Source of the DNA: Halocynthiibacter sp049608145
Lineage (GTDB): Bacteria > Pseudomonadota > Alphaproteobacteria > Rhodobacterales > Rhodobacteraceae
Assembly (NCBI RefSeq): GCF_049608145.1
Contig: NZ_JBMYXF010000010.1
Coordinates: 1 to 64,000 of the forward strand
DNA length: 64,000 nt
Direction: 5' to 3'
Shown here: piece by piece, positions 27,825-35,807 of the stretch
How the letters are laid out: each line of letters starts with the position of its first letter
Position numbering within the stretch: position 1 is the first letter of the stretch
The notes under the pieces: generated by a model
Database searches by the model: none
What the model was told of the DNA's origin: nothing
The model's input: only the letters and a program-made list of their open reading frames with translations
Position numbers and translations under genes: made by a program

Positions 27825-29685
27825 AATTGCAGCCTGGCTGGTCGGGCGCGTAGATCCGGAGAACGCCGCCAAAGGCCCTCCGCCGGCCACATTGATGGCA
27901 TTCATGCGCTGGGCGTTGCGTGGATGTTGGGGGGTGATTGCGCTGGCCGCATTTGGTTTTGCGATGGGCGGCGTGTTTGAATCACTGATCATGTATATGC
28001 TGGGCCAGATCATTGATGCGGTGACTATTGCCCATGCAACAGGGCAGGGGTTTTGGTCTGCAAATGTCATGACATTCCTTAGCTTTGCGCTGGTTTTGCT
28101 GATCCTGCGCCCATTGTTTTTTGCAGTGGCGACCGGGTTTCAGTCGATCGCGGTGATGCCCAATGTGTTTTCACAGGTGATGACACGGCTGAACCGGCAT
28201 ACGCTGGGTCAATCTATCGGGTTCTTCGATGAAGATTTTGCCGGGCGAATTGCACAAAAACAAATGCAGACGGCAAATTCCATTGTGTCGGTCACACAGG
28301 AAACCATCAACGCGATGACATTCGCGGTGACAGCAGTTTTGGGCATGTTGGTGCTGTCTGGCGCTGTTGATATGGGCCTACTGGTGATTATGGTGATCTG
28401 GCTTGGCGGGTATTTTGGTCTTCTGCGGTATTTCCTGCCCCGTGTACGTGCGAAATCGGCGGCGCGGGCCGGTGCGCGGGCGGGGGTGACCGGGCAGATT
28501 GTGGATACGATTACCAACATAAAGACCGTAAAACTGTTCGCCCATGACGCCCATGAAGATCGCGCTGCGCTGGATGCGGTTTCTATCTTTCGCGAACGCG
28601 CGGTGGACTGGGCATCGGTTGCCGTATTGTTCCGGTTTTTCCTGATTGTTCTGGCGGGTGCGTTGCCTGTTGCGATGATGGGATATGGCTTGATCCGTTG
28701 GGGGGCAGGTGCGGTTACCGCTGGGGAATTGACCGCCGTTGGTGGCATGTCGATCCGTCTGGCGCAGATGACCGGCTGGGTCAGCTGGACACTGATGGGG
28801 ATCTACGGCGACATTGGCGAGGTGGAAGACGGTATGCGCACGCTAAGCCCCGCGCATACACTGACAGATCGTAGGAATGCGGTGGAACTGAACGTGTCAG
28901 ACGGTGCCGTGCATTTCGACGGGCTTGGCTTTGCTTATGGGCGTGAAAACGGTGGCGTTCAGGCGCTGAACCTGAAGATCGCAGCCGGTGAAAAAATCGG
29001 GATTGTTGGTGCGTCTGGCGCCGGGAAATCAACGCTCGTGTCGATGTTGTTGCGTCTTTATGATCCAGAACAGGGCAAAGTGATGGTAGACGGGCAAGAT
29101 ATCGGACAGGTCACGCAGGCCAGCCTGCGGGCGCAGATAGGTATGGTGACGCAGGATACAGCGATGTTTAATCGGTCTGCGCTGGATAATATCCGTTATG
29201 GCCGCCCGGACGCGACACTGGAAGATGTACGCGATGCCGCGCGTCAGGCCGAAGCGTTGGAATTCATCGCAGACCTGCAAGATAACAACGGGCGCAAGGG
29301 GTTTGACGCCTATCTTGGTGAACGGGGTGTGAAATTGTCCGGGGGACAGCGACAACGTATAGCGCTGGCACGGGCAATCCTGAAAGATGCACCTATTCTG
29401 GTATTGGACGAAGCCACCAGTGCGCTGGATTCTGAAGTAGAGGCGGCTATTCAATCTGCGTTAGAAACTGTCATGCAGGGCAAGACGGTTCTGGCGATTG
29501 CACACCGGCTGTCGACGATTTCCCGCATGGACCGGATCGTCGTGATGGATCGGGGACAGATCGCGGAAATTGGCACACATGCAGATTTGCTTTTGCAAAA
29601 GGGGCTATATGCGCGCTATTGGGAACGCCAGTCAGGCGGTTTCATAGGCACAGAGGATACTGAAGGTGACGCAATACACGGTTGA
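27811..29685 (+). CDS. ABC transporter half-exporter, second of the tandem pair
   Basis: 624 residues if started at the ATG at 27811, where GGGG lies 9 bases upstream; nearby ATGs at 27802 and 27817 are alternatives. Six membrane segments are followed by an ATPase with GASGAGKSTL, LSGGQRQRIALAR, ILVLDEATSALD and AIAHRLSTI. It is clearly a paralogue of the preceding gene, sharing patterns such as RQSGGFIG at the C-terminus and TNIK/HSVKLFAHD in the coupling region. It overlaps both neighbours (14 bp upstream, 20 bp downstream), so all three genes are translationally coupled. Confidence 0.92.
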   Translation: MNMDRIAAWLVGRVDPENAAKGPPPATLMAFMRWALRGCWGVIALAAFGFAMGGVFESLIMYMLGQIIDAVTIAHATGQGFWSANVMTFLSFALVLLILRPLFFAVATGFQSIAVMPNVFSQVMTRLNRHTLGQSIGFFDEDFAGRIAQKQMQTANSIVSVTQETINAMTFAVTAVLGMLVLSGAVDMGLLVIMVIWLGGYFGLLRYFLPRVRAKSAARAGARAGVTGQIVDTITNIKTVKLFAHDAHEDRAALDAVSIFRERAVDWASVAVLFRFFLIVLAGALPVAMMGYGLIRWGAGAVTAGELTAVGGMSIRLAQMTGWVSWTLMGIYGDIGEVEDGMRTLSPAHTLTDRRNAVELNVSDGAVHFDGLGFAYGRENGGVQALNLKIAAGEKIGIVGASGAGKSTLVSMLLRLYDPEQGKVMVDGQDIGQVTQASLRAQIGMVTQDTAMFNRSALDNIRYGRPDATLEDVRDAARQAEALEFIADLQDNNGRKGFDAYLGERGVKLSGGQRQRIALARAILKDAPILVLDEATSALDSEVEAAIQSALETVMQGKTVLAIAHRLSTISRMDRIVVMDRGQIAEIGTHADLLLQKGLYARYWERQSGGFIGTEDTEGDAIHG

Positions 29686-30880
29686 ACGGCTGGGGCATCA
29701 AGGTGACGGAATCGTCGCTGGGCCTCTATATGTATCTGGCGTTCTGCCGGGCGAAGTGATTACGGGCGAGGTTGTGAAAGACCGCATTGTGAACCCGTCG
29801 ATCATCACGCCGTCAGAACATCGCGTCAAAGCGCCGTGTTCCCACGCGCGATCCTGTGGGGGATGTAATCTGCAACATGCATCAGATGAATTTGTTGCAG
29901 ACTTCAAGAAATCAGTGATCCTGAAAGCGTTGAAAACCCGTGGAATAGACACTGATATTGTTGCAAGCGATACCTCGTCTGCCAATTCGCGTCGTCGTGC
30001 GGTTTTTTCGGTTCGTCGTACTAAAAAGGGTGCGATGGCCGGGTTCCATGTGAAGGCGTCGGATACGGTTATTCCGGTTCCAAACTGTACAATTTTGCGA
30101 CCAGCACTGAAAGACGCGGTGCCTTTGCTGGAAGAATTGACTGTCCTGGGCGGCAGCCGTAAGGGCGAAATCCGGTTCACGGTCACGGAAACGCGGACAG
30201 GTCTTGATATTCTGGCGCAGGGTGGGAAACCTGCGGAAGGAATGTTTCAGGCGCAATTGGCCCAGATCGCCGCGCGCCCAGGTGTGGCCCGGCTAACCTG
30301 GGATGATGAACTGATTGCCACTGTTGAAATGCCCATGGTGGATTTTGATGGCGCTTTGGTCACACCACCCCCCGGAACATTTCTGCAGGCGACAGAAGAG
30401 GGGCAGAATGCCCTGATCTCTGCCGTTACAGACACTATTGCAGGCGCAAATCACGTTGCGGATCTTTTTGCGGGCTGCGGCACCTTTAGTTTGCCGGCCG
30501 CACGCAATGCAGAGGTGCATGCGTTTGAAGGTGAAAAAGTGATGATCGACAGCCTGTTGAATGGCTGGCGTCGCGCGAAGGGCTTGAAGATGGTCAAAGC
30601 AGATGCCCGCGATCTGTTCCGCCGTCCCCTGATGCCGGATGAATTGAACCGTTTTGATGCGATTATCATCGATCCACCCCGCGCAGGTGCGGAAGCCCAG
30701 ATCATTGAAATTGCCAAATCCACCGTTGAAACCATCGCGATGGTGTCCTGCAACCCGGTCAGCTTTGCGCGCGATGCGGAAATCTTGATAAATGCGGGCT
30801 ATCAAATGAAAAATCTGCGGATGATTGACCAGTTTCGCTGGTCGTCACATGTGGAAATATCAGCCGCGTTTCACAGATAA
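29666..30880 (+). CDS. 23S rRNA (uracil-5)-methyltransferase, RumA/RlmD-RlmC family
   Basis: 404 residues, starting at a GTG inside the ABC gene with GAGG and GAAG upstream. An N-terminal TRAM-like region is followed by a 4Fe-4S cysteine cluster (CSHARSCGGCNLQH), the SAM-binding loop LFAGCGTFSLPAA, and the catalytic region IIDPPRAG and VSCNPVSFARD (nucleophile Cys). Enzymes of this family methylate U747 or U1939 of 23S rRNA, or tRNA U54. Which position is modified here cannot be told from the sequence. The 20-bp overlap with an exporter gene is notable. Confidence 0.88.
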   Translation: MTQYTVERLGHQGDGIVAGPLYVSGVLPGEVITGEVVKDRIVNPSIITPSEHRVKAPCSHARSCGGCNLQHASDEFVADFKKSVILKALKTRGIDTDIVASDTSSANSRRRAVFSVRRTKKGAMAGFHVKASDTVIPVPNCTILRPALKDAVPLLEELTVLGGSRKGEIRFTVTETRTGLDILAQGGKPAEGMFQAQLAQIAARPGVARLTWDDELIATVEMPMVDFDGALVTPPPGTFLQATEEGQNALISAVTDTIAGANHVADLFAGCGTFSLPAARNAEVHAFEGEKVMIDSLLNGWRRAKGLKMVKADARDLFRRPLMPDELNRFDAIIIDPPRAGAEAQIIEIAKSTVETIAMVSCNPVSFARDAEILINAGYQMKNLRMIDQFRWSSHVEISAAFHR

Positions 30881-30899
30881 TTGACGCTCGGGTCAGCTG

Positions 30900-30925
30900 T
30901 CAGCCCTTGATAAAAAGAGGGCTGA
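30900..30925 (+). terminator. Hairpin after the rRNA methyltransferase gene
   Basis: TCAGCCCT (30900-30907) pairs with AGGGCTGA (30918-30925), an 8-bp stem with a 10-nt loop, 19 bp past the stop. No T-tract follows, so termination is only probable. Confidence 0.45.
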
Positions 30926-30959
30926 TGGGGTACATGAAAAAGAAAACGGGCAGTAAATA

Positions 30960-31469
30960 ATGAAACGTTCAACCTTTCTGGCAGGTCTGGCCAGCACGAT
31001 CCTAACCGCATGTAGCAGTAGGGCACCTTCAAAGTTTCGTCGTTATTCCGGACCGGAAGTAACACGGATCGTTTTGTATAAACGGCGCAGACGTCTGTTT
31101 TTGATGCATAACGGTGATGTTCTGAAATCCTATCGTATTCGTCTGGGCTTTACCGCGCGCGGACATAAGCAATACGAAGGGGATGGGCGCACGCCGGAAG
31201 GGAACTATCTTATCGATCGTAAGAACCCGAACAGCAGTTTTCATCTGTCTGTTGGGATTTCCTACCCAAATCAACGGGACCGTGCCAATGCGCGTGCAAT
31301 AGGGCGCAGCCCGGGCGGCGATATTTTCATTCATGGTGCGCCACGTCGCGGCAGCAGCGCGGATCCGTCTGCGGATTGGACAGCTGGCTGTATCGCGGTG
31401 ACAGATCGTGAGATCGAAGAAATTTACGCGATGGTACAGTTGAACACGCCGATCACCATCCACCCATAA
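30960..31469 (+). CDS. L,D-transpeptidase (YkuD) lipoprotein
   Basis: 169 residues with a lipoprotein signal (ILTAC, Cys at about 18). The YkuD catalytic motif is complete: IHGAPRR, then SADWTAGCIAVTDREI with nucleophile Cys. VLKSYRIRLGF and GDGRTPEGNY are also family features. These enzymes make 3-3 peptidoglycan cross-links or attach lipoproteins to the wall. The protein is short, with only the catalytic domain. A bidirectional terminator separates it from a convergent CAP-domain lipoprotein. Confidence 0.88.
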   Translation: MKRSTFLAGLASTILTACSSRAPSKFRRYSGPEVTRIVLYKRRRRLFLMHNGDVLKSYRIRLGFTARGHKQYEGDGRTPEGNYLIDRKNPNSSFHLSVGISYPNQRDRANARAIGRSPGGDIFIHGAPRRGSSADPSADWTAGCIAVTDREIEEIYAMVQLNTPITIHP

Positions 31470-31472
31470 AAA

Positions 31473-31503
31473 AAGGCCACGGACAGAAATGCCGTGGCCT
31501 TTA
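31473..31503. terminator. Bidirectional terminator between L,D-transpeptidase and CAP-protein genes
   Basis: AAAGGCCACGG (31473-31483) pairs with CCGTGGCCTTT (31493-31503): 11-bp stem, 9-nt loop, A-rich upstream and T-rich downstream. Confidence 0.85.
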
Positions 31504-31521
31504 TAGTAGATGTTTTTGGTA

Positions 31522-32076
31522 TCAGTTCTGGATTGCGGCTGCGGCTGCTGTCACGCGCAGTTCAGGCACCACATTGTTGGCCAGCAGCAAAGTCCACCAG
31601 ATCTTACCATTGCTTTCTTGGAACCAAGAAAAGCCCATGTTGACTGCACCCGGCGCCAGAATCACTTCGCGTGTTCCTGTTTCTTCCATCCAGGCAGCCA
31701 GTGTTTCCAGTTCGGTTTCGTAGGTTTCAGAGATGTTTTCACCCAGCAGCGTGCCAGCATACCCGGCGCGTTGAACCCGTACGAGAGGGGAAGAACCGTC
31801 AGAACCAAAGTGCCATGGGCGATTCTGTGCGGCCATATCTTTTGAATGCGTCGCGGCAGCAGCGTTCAATTCGCTGTTCAGCTGAACCTGGCTAAGACCG
31901 GCAGCGCTGCGCAGGGAGTTGATGGAATCCAGCATGCGGAACTGCACCTGTGAGGCTTTGCCAATACGATAAACCTGCTGCAAAGGTTTGCCATCAGGGC
32001 CGACAAGTGCGGATTGCTGCGTACAGGCGCCCAGAATAAAGATCAGAGAGGCGAACAGCGCCAGAATTTTAGTCAT
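31522..32076 (-). CDS. CAP/SCP-domain (YkwD-like) lipoprotein
   Basis: 184 residues. The signal peptide ends in the lipobox FILGAC (Cys at about 18). The mature part is a CAP domain: LDSINSLRSAAGL, LNAAAATHSKDMA, GYAGTLLGENI and the C-terminal INMGFSWF-like segment VNMGFSWFQ with WWTLLLA. The usual CAP residues H and E are present (ATHSKDM, GENI). Bacterial CAP proteins have varied or unknown activity, often linked to the cell surface. It sits between two peptidoglycan L,D-transpeptidases, suggesting an envelope role. Confidence 0.85.
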   Translation of the reverse strand: MTKILALFASLIFILGACTQQSALVGPDGKPLQQVYRIGKASQVQFRMLDSINSLRSAAGLSQVQLNSELNAAAATHSKDMAAQNRPWHFGSDGSSPLVRVQRAGYAGTLLGENISETYETELETLAAWMEETGTREVILAPGAVNMGFSWFQESNGKIWWTLLLANNVVPELRVTAAAAAIQN

Positions 32077-32191
32077 CGAAATACACCCATGGTTTTGCCT
32101 TTTGTTCGTCTAACGCCATGTTGCGTGGAATTCAAAGCACGATCCCGTAAAATCGGCAGGATAACGCTTGTTTGATTTGCGACTGCGGCAT

Positions 32192-32213
32192 TCTCGCAAT
32201 AAGTTACGCGAGA
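32192..32213 (+). promoter_or_regulatory. Small hairpin upstream of the second L,D-transpeptidase
   Basis: TCTCGC (32192-32197) and GCGAGA (32208-32213) form a 6-bp stem with a 10-nt loop, 38 bp before the start codon. It could be an operator palindrome or 5'-UTR hairpin. Confidence 0.25.
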
Positions 32214-32251
32214 CTTCTTAAGTACCCCATACGCAGGACAGGTTCCGATAT

Positions 32252-32833
32252 ATGTTTAAACTGAGTAAGATTAACCGCAGAAACTTTCTGACTGGCGCGT
32301 CAACGCTTGCTGTTAGTGGTATTGCCGCACCTGCACTTGCGCAGACCGCTGAAACCGGTGGCGAGGCTGTCAGCCATAACATTTCCAGCTTCCGGTCTTT
32401 GGATTGGCGGCCGTATTTTTCAAATACGAACAACGGCGCGATTCTGGTTGATACCACGTCACGTGTTCTGCACTTCTGGAATGAAGATCAGACACTTTAT
32501 AAGCTGTATCCCACGTCCGTTCCGATGAACGAAGACCTGACCCGTCTTGGGCGCACGTCCATTGTGCGTAAAGTTGATGGCCCAAGCTGGAGCCCAACAC
32601 CATCCATGAAGATCCGCAATCCTGAATGGCCGGATTATATTGGCCCGGGTCCGGAAAACCCTCTTGGCACCCATGCGCTGTATCTCAGCTGGACGTATTA
32701 CCGTATTCACGGCACCCAGGACACGCGCAAAATCGGGCGTCGGTCATCGAATGGCTGCATTGGCCTGTATAATGAACATATCGCTGAATTGTTCGCCCTG
32801 ACCAAAAATGGCACGCAGGTTCTGTTGATCTAA
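32252..32833 (+). CDS. L,D-transpeptidase (YkuD), Tat-exported
   Basis: 193 residues. The N-terminus carries a twin-arginine signal (INRRNFLTGAS, cleavage near ALA-QT), so it is exported folded. The catalytic motif is YRIHGTQD followed by RRSSNGCIGLYNEHI with the nucleophile Cys. NPEWPDYIGPGPENPLG is typical of the ErfK/YbiS-type family. It likely forms 3-3 cross-links or anchors proteins to peptidoglycan. Differs from the neighbour at 31 kb, which is a lipoprotein. Confidence 0.9.
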   Translation: MFKLSKINRRNFLTGASTLAVSGIAAPALAQTAETGGEAVSHNISSFRSLDWRPYFSNTNNGAILVDTTSRVLHFWNEDQTLYKLYPTSVPMNEDLTRLGRTSIVRKVDGPSWSPTPSMKIRNPEWPDYIGPGPENPLGTHALYLSWTYYRIHGTQDTRKIGRRSSNGCIGLYNEHIAELFALTKNGTQVLLI

Positions 32834-32858
32834 AGTCGCGCAAATAAGACACTAAATC

Positions 32859-32880
32859 GGGGGCATTGGCCCCCTTTTTT
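32859..32880 (+). terminator. Rho-independent terminator after the L,D-transpeptidase gene
   Basis: GGGGGC (32859-32864), 4-nt loop, GCCCCC (32869-32874) and TTTTTT. The T-run overlaps the convergent hemH stop codon. Confidence 0.85.
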
Positions 32881-33901
32881 ATGCCCAGCCCTGAAGGTTT
32901 TCCTGAATAATCTGTGACAGGGCCGCGATATGGGCATCATCATCATTCAGGCAGGGGATATATGTGAAGGTCTCGCCACCTGCTTCTTTAAAGGCGTCCT
33001 GGATTTCTTCATTGATCTCTTCCAGCGTCTCGATGCAATCAGCAGCAAATGCAGGGGCGATCACGGCGATGTTCTTTTTTCCGGCCTTGGCCAGATCCGC
33101 CACATGTTCCACCGTATAAGGTTTCAGCCATTCTTCGCGTCCAAAACGCGACTGGAACGCTGTGATGATCTCGCCATCGGCCCAGCCCAAGCGTTCTGTT
33201 AGCAGGCGCGTCGATTTCTGGCACTGACAATGGTAAGGGTCACCCTGTGTCAGGTATCGTTCCGGCATGCCGTGATATGACGCGATTAGGTGATCGGGGC
33301 GGGTGTCCAGTTTTGCATAGGCGTCTTCCACGGATTTCGCGAGTGCATCCACATATGCAGGATGGCTGAAATAAGCAGGTACTGTGCGGACGGCTGGTTG
33401 CCAAGGTTCTTTACCAAGAGCTGCAAAAAACGCATCATTTGCTGTGGCTGTCGTTGCCCCGGCGTATTGCGGGTAAAGCGGGAAAAACAGGATGCGCTCA
33501 CAGCCATTTTTGACCATTTCCCGAACTTTAGACTCTGTTGATGGGTTGCCATAGCGCATGCAGAATTCGACCTGTACATCACCTTCACAGGCATTGGTCA
33601 GCGCATCGCGCAGTTTTGTCGTCTGGTCGCGTGTGATCGTCATCAAAGGGCTTTCGCCCTGATCTTCGTTCCAGATGGATTTATAGGCCTCACCAGAACT
33701 GAAGGGGCGTTTTGTTAGAATGATCAGCTTTAGGATCGGCAGCCATTTCCAGCGCGGCAGATCAATCACCCGACGATCTGACAGAAATTCATTCAGATAG
33801 CGTCGCATCGACCAGTAATCATAATTGTCCGGTGTTCCGAGATTGGCAATCAGAATGCCGGTCTTTGGTGTTGGCAGCGTAGGGTGCGATTGGGGCAACA
33901 T
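32879..33901 (-). CDS. hemH: Ferrochelatase
   Basis: 340 residues from the ATG at 33901, preferred because AGGA lies 6 bases upstream, whereas the ATG two codons earlier directly abuts it. ILIANLGTPD, the active-site segment IASYHGMPERYL and the C-terminal APAFAADCIETLEEINEEI are diagnostic. It inserts iron into protoporphyrin IX to make heme, needed by cytochromes b and c1 encoded at the far end of this window. A methyltransferase gene ends 6 to 12 bp upstream on the same strand, so the two are likely co-transcribed. Confidence 0.97.
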   Translation of the reverse strand: MLPQSHPTLPTPKTGILIANLGTPDNYDYWSMRRYLNEFLSDRRVIDLPRWKWLPILKLIILTKRPFSSGEAYKSIWNEDQGESPLMTITRDQTTKLRDALTNACEGDVQVEFCMRYGNPSTESKVREMVKNGCERILFFPLYPQYAGATTATANDAFFAALGKEPWQPAVRTVPAYFSHPAYVDALAKSVEDAYAKLDTRPDHLIASYHGMPERYLTQGDPYHCQCQKSTRLLTERLGWADGEIITAFQSRFGREEWLKPYTVEHVADLAKAGKKNIAVIAPAFAADCIETLEEINEEIQDAFKEAGGETFTYIPCLNDDDAHIAALSQIIQENLQGWA

Positions 33902-33913
33902 GGTCATTCCTGG

Positions 33914-34741
33914 TCAATCTGGGATCTTGATTTCAGCGGTCTTCAGCGCCTCTGCAAGTCTATGCTGTGCGGTGCCTGGTTTCAATGGCTGCTGCTGGTT
34001 TTCAGCCGGTGCCCAGCCTGTCAGGGTAATGACGTCAAATGTCGCGGGGATGCGGCCGTCGGATGTTCCAAAGCTTTCCTGATAAATGGTCGATAATGCC
34101 TGAAATAGAGACCTTTTTGCGGGCTTTTTCAGGCGGCGACTTAAGGCATTGCCTTCGCCCATAGCGCGTAGATCACGCATCAGAGAAAACGTATCAGAAT
34201 AGGTCACATTGCGTGGCATATTGTCGGCGACGGGCAGGGCAAAACCAGCCCGCTGAAGCAAGGCGCCAAGATCCCGGATCTCTGCCATTGGTGCGACGCG
34301 GGGCGATAGGCCGCCGGTTTGCTGAACTTCTGCCTCTGCAAGGGCGCTGCGCAATTCTGCAAGGGTTTGTCCGCCAAACAAGGTTCCTAGGAATAATCCA
34401 TCAGGTTTCAGGGCGCGTCTGCATTGGATCAGTTGCCCGACAGGATCATCCGCCCAATGCAAAGCCAGGGCATGAATGACCAGATCACAGCTTTGTTCTG
34501 GCAGTTCAAGCACATCGGAATCCGCCACAATCCGGGCGTTGGGCAGAAAATTTGCCCAGAAATCGGGAAAGCCTGTGACAATTGCAGGGGATTTAAACGA
34601 CCTGTTAACCTCGTTGAGTCTTTCCTGAAGCTCAAGCGCGGTGTCTTCCAGAAGGAAGGTTGCTGGCGCTTCCATTGCAGTGGCACGGGCGCGGTTGCGC
34701 AAAAGTTGCCTGCGATCGGTCAGTCTATCTGGTTCGTTCAT
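33914..34741 (-). CDS. SAM-dependent methyltransferase-like protein, BioC/NDUFAF5-like
   Basis: 275 residues from the ATG at 34741 with GGAG upstream. The N-terminal DRRQLLRNRARATAM and LLEDTALELQERL region, the LALHWADDPVGQL segment and MPRNVTYSDTFSLMRDLRAMGE are characteristic of the mitochondrial complex I assembly factor NDUFAF5 and its alphaproteobacterial homologues, which also resemble BioC. The glycine-rich SAM loop is poorly preserved compared with typical methyltransferases. NDUFAF5 is reported to act on a complex I subunit; whether that holds here is inference. Upstream of hemH, divergent from comF. Confidence 0.75.
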   Translation of the reverse strand: MNEPDRLTDRRQLLRNRARATAMEAPATFLLEDTALELQERLNEVNRSFKSPAIVTGFPDFWANFLPNARIVADSDVLELPEQSCDLVIHALALHWADDPVGQLIQCRRALKPDGLFLGTLFGGQTLAELRSALAEAEVQQTGGLSPRVAPMAEIRDLGALLQRAGFALPVADNMPRNVTYSDTFSLMRDLRAMGEGNALSRRLKKPAKRSLFQALSTIYQESFGTSDGRIPATFDVITLTGWAPAENQQQPLKPGTAQHRLAEALKTAEIKIPD

Positions 34742-34782
34742 CCGTTGCTCCGGAAGCGTGCCGCAAAAAAGGTTTGCCTGCG

Positions 34783-35511
34783 ATGATGATGCAAAAAGCG
34801 CTTGATGTTCTTTACCCGCCCCAATGCCTGACATGCAATGCCACGGTGGAAACAGCCGACGGTGGGCTTTGTGCGGATTGCTGGGGGAAGACCCCATTTA
34901 TCACCGGTCCCGCCTGCGATTGCTGCGGTGCATCTTTACCGGGCCAAGAAATAGACGATGGTCGGTTGAAATGTGATGAGTGCCTGACAGTGTCACGTGC
35001 CTGGTCGCGGGGGCGTTCCGTGGGGCTGTATGGTGCGAACATCCGCCAGATGGTACTGTCCCTGAAGCACGGAGACGGGGCAGAACTGGCAAAACCTGCA
35101 GGGCGATGGATGGCGCAGACAGCAAAAGATCTGATCAGCCCCCAAACCCTTGTGGCGCCCGTTCCCTTGCATTGGTCGCGACTGTTGAAACGGCGTTATA
35201 ATCAGTCCGCACTGATGGCATCAGCTTTGGCGCAGCAGGCAGGTATTGCTTATTGTCAGGATCTGATGATCCGGCGTCATAAAACCCCAACACTGGACGG
35301 AAAATCGGCGCAGGAACGCAATGACATCATGTCCGGGAACATTTTTGTGCACCCCCGTCGTAAGATTCGTATGGCGGGGCGCCCGGTTTTGATTGTGGAC
35401 GATGTGATGACATCCGGGGCAACATTACAGGCCTGTGCCGGTGCCTGTTTGATTGCCGGTGCGTCACGGGTTGATGTTGTTGTGCTGGCACGCGTTGCGA
35501 AGGATGCATAA
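34783..35511 (+). CDS. comF: ComF family phosphoribosyltransferase-like protein
   Basis: 242 residues from the first of three consecutive ATGs at 34783. An N-terminal zinc-ribbon (PPQCLTCN, CADCW, CDCCGAS, CDEC) is followed by a phosphoribosyltransferase fold with RRYNQSALMA and the PRPP loop VLIVDDVMTSGAT. ComF proteins are needed for DNA uptake during transformation in some bacteria; the exact role is unclear and many non-competent bacteria retain the gene. It is divergent from the methyltransferase gene with only 41 bp between starts. Confidence 0.88.
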   Translation: MMMQKALDVLYPPQCLTCNATVETADGGLCADCWGKTPFITGPACDCCGASLPGQEIDDGRLKCDECLTVSRAWSRGRSVGLYGANIRQMVLSLKHGDGAELAKPAGRWMAQTAKDLISPQTLVAPVPLHWSRLLKRRYNQSALMASALAQQAGIAYCQDLMIRRHKTPTLDGKSAQERNDIMSGNIFVHPRRKIRMAGRPVLIVDDVMTSGATLQACAGACLIAGASRVDVVVLARVAKDA

Positions 35512-35547
35512 ATCCCTATAAGTTTATTCAAACTGAAGGGAAATGCG

Positions 35548-35805
35548 ATGAAAACCGTTGAGATCTATACATCCTCGCTGTGCGGGTTCTGCCATGCTGC
35601 GAAACGCCTGTTGAACAAAAAGGGCGTCAAATTTACTGAAATTTCTGTGGATGGTGATCGTGCTTTGCGTGCAAAGATGACGAAACGCGCGCAGGGTCGT
35701 ACCTCTGTTCCGCAGATCTTCATTGGTAAAGAACATATCGGCGGATGTGACGAATTGCATGGTCTCGAACGCCAGGGTGCCCTTGATATCATGCTGGAAG
35801 GGTAA
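35548..35805 (+). CDS. grxC: Glutaredoxin 3
   Basis: 85 residues, the length of Grx3. The active site is CGFC (residues 12-15) in place of the common CPYC. TSVPQIFIGKEHIGGCDEL holds the cis-Pro loop and glutathione-binding residues. It reduces protein disulfides and glutathione mixed disulfides. GGGAAATGCG lies before the start. The next gene begins 2 bp after its stop, so it forms an operon with the nitrilase-family amidase and the MarR regulator. Confidence 0.93.
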   Translation: MKTVEIYTSSLCGFCHAAKRLLNKKGVKFTEISVDGDRALRAKMTKRAQGRTSVPQIFIGKEHIGGCDELHGLERQGALDIMLEG

Positions 35806-35807
35806 CA

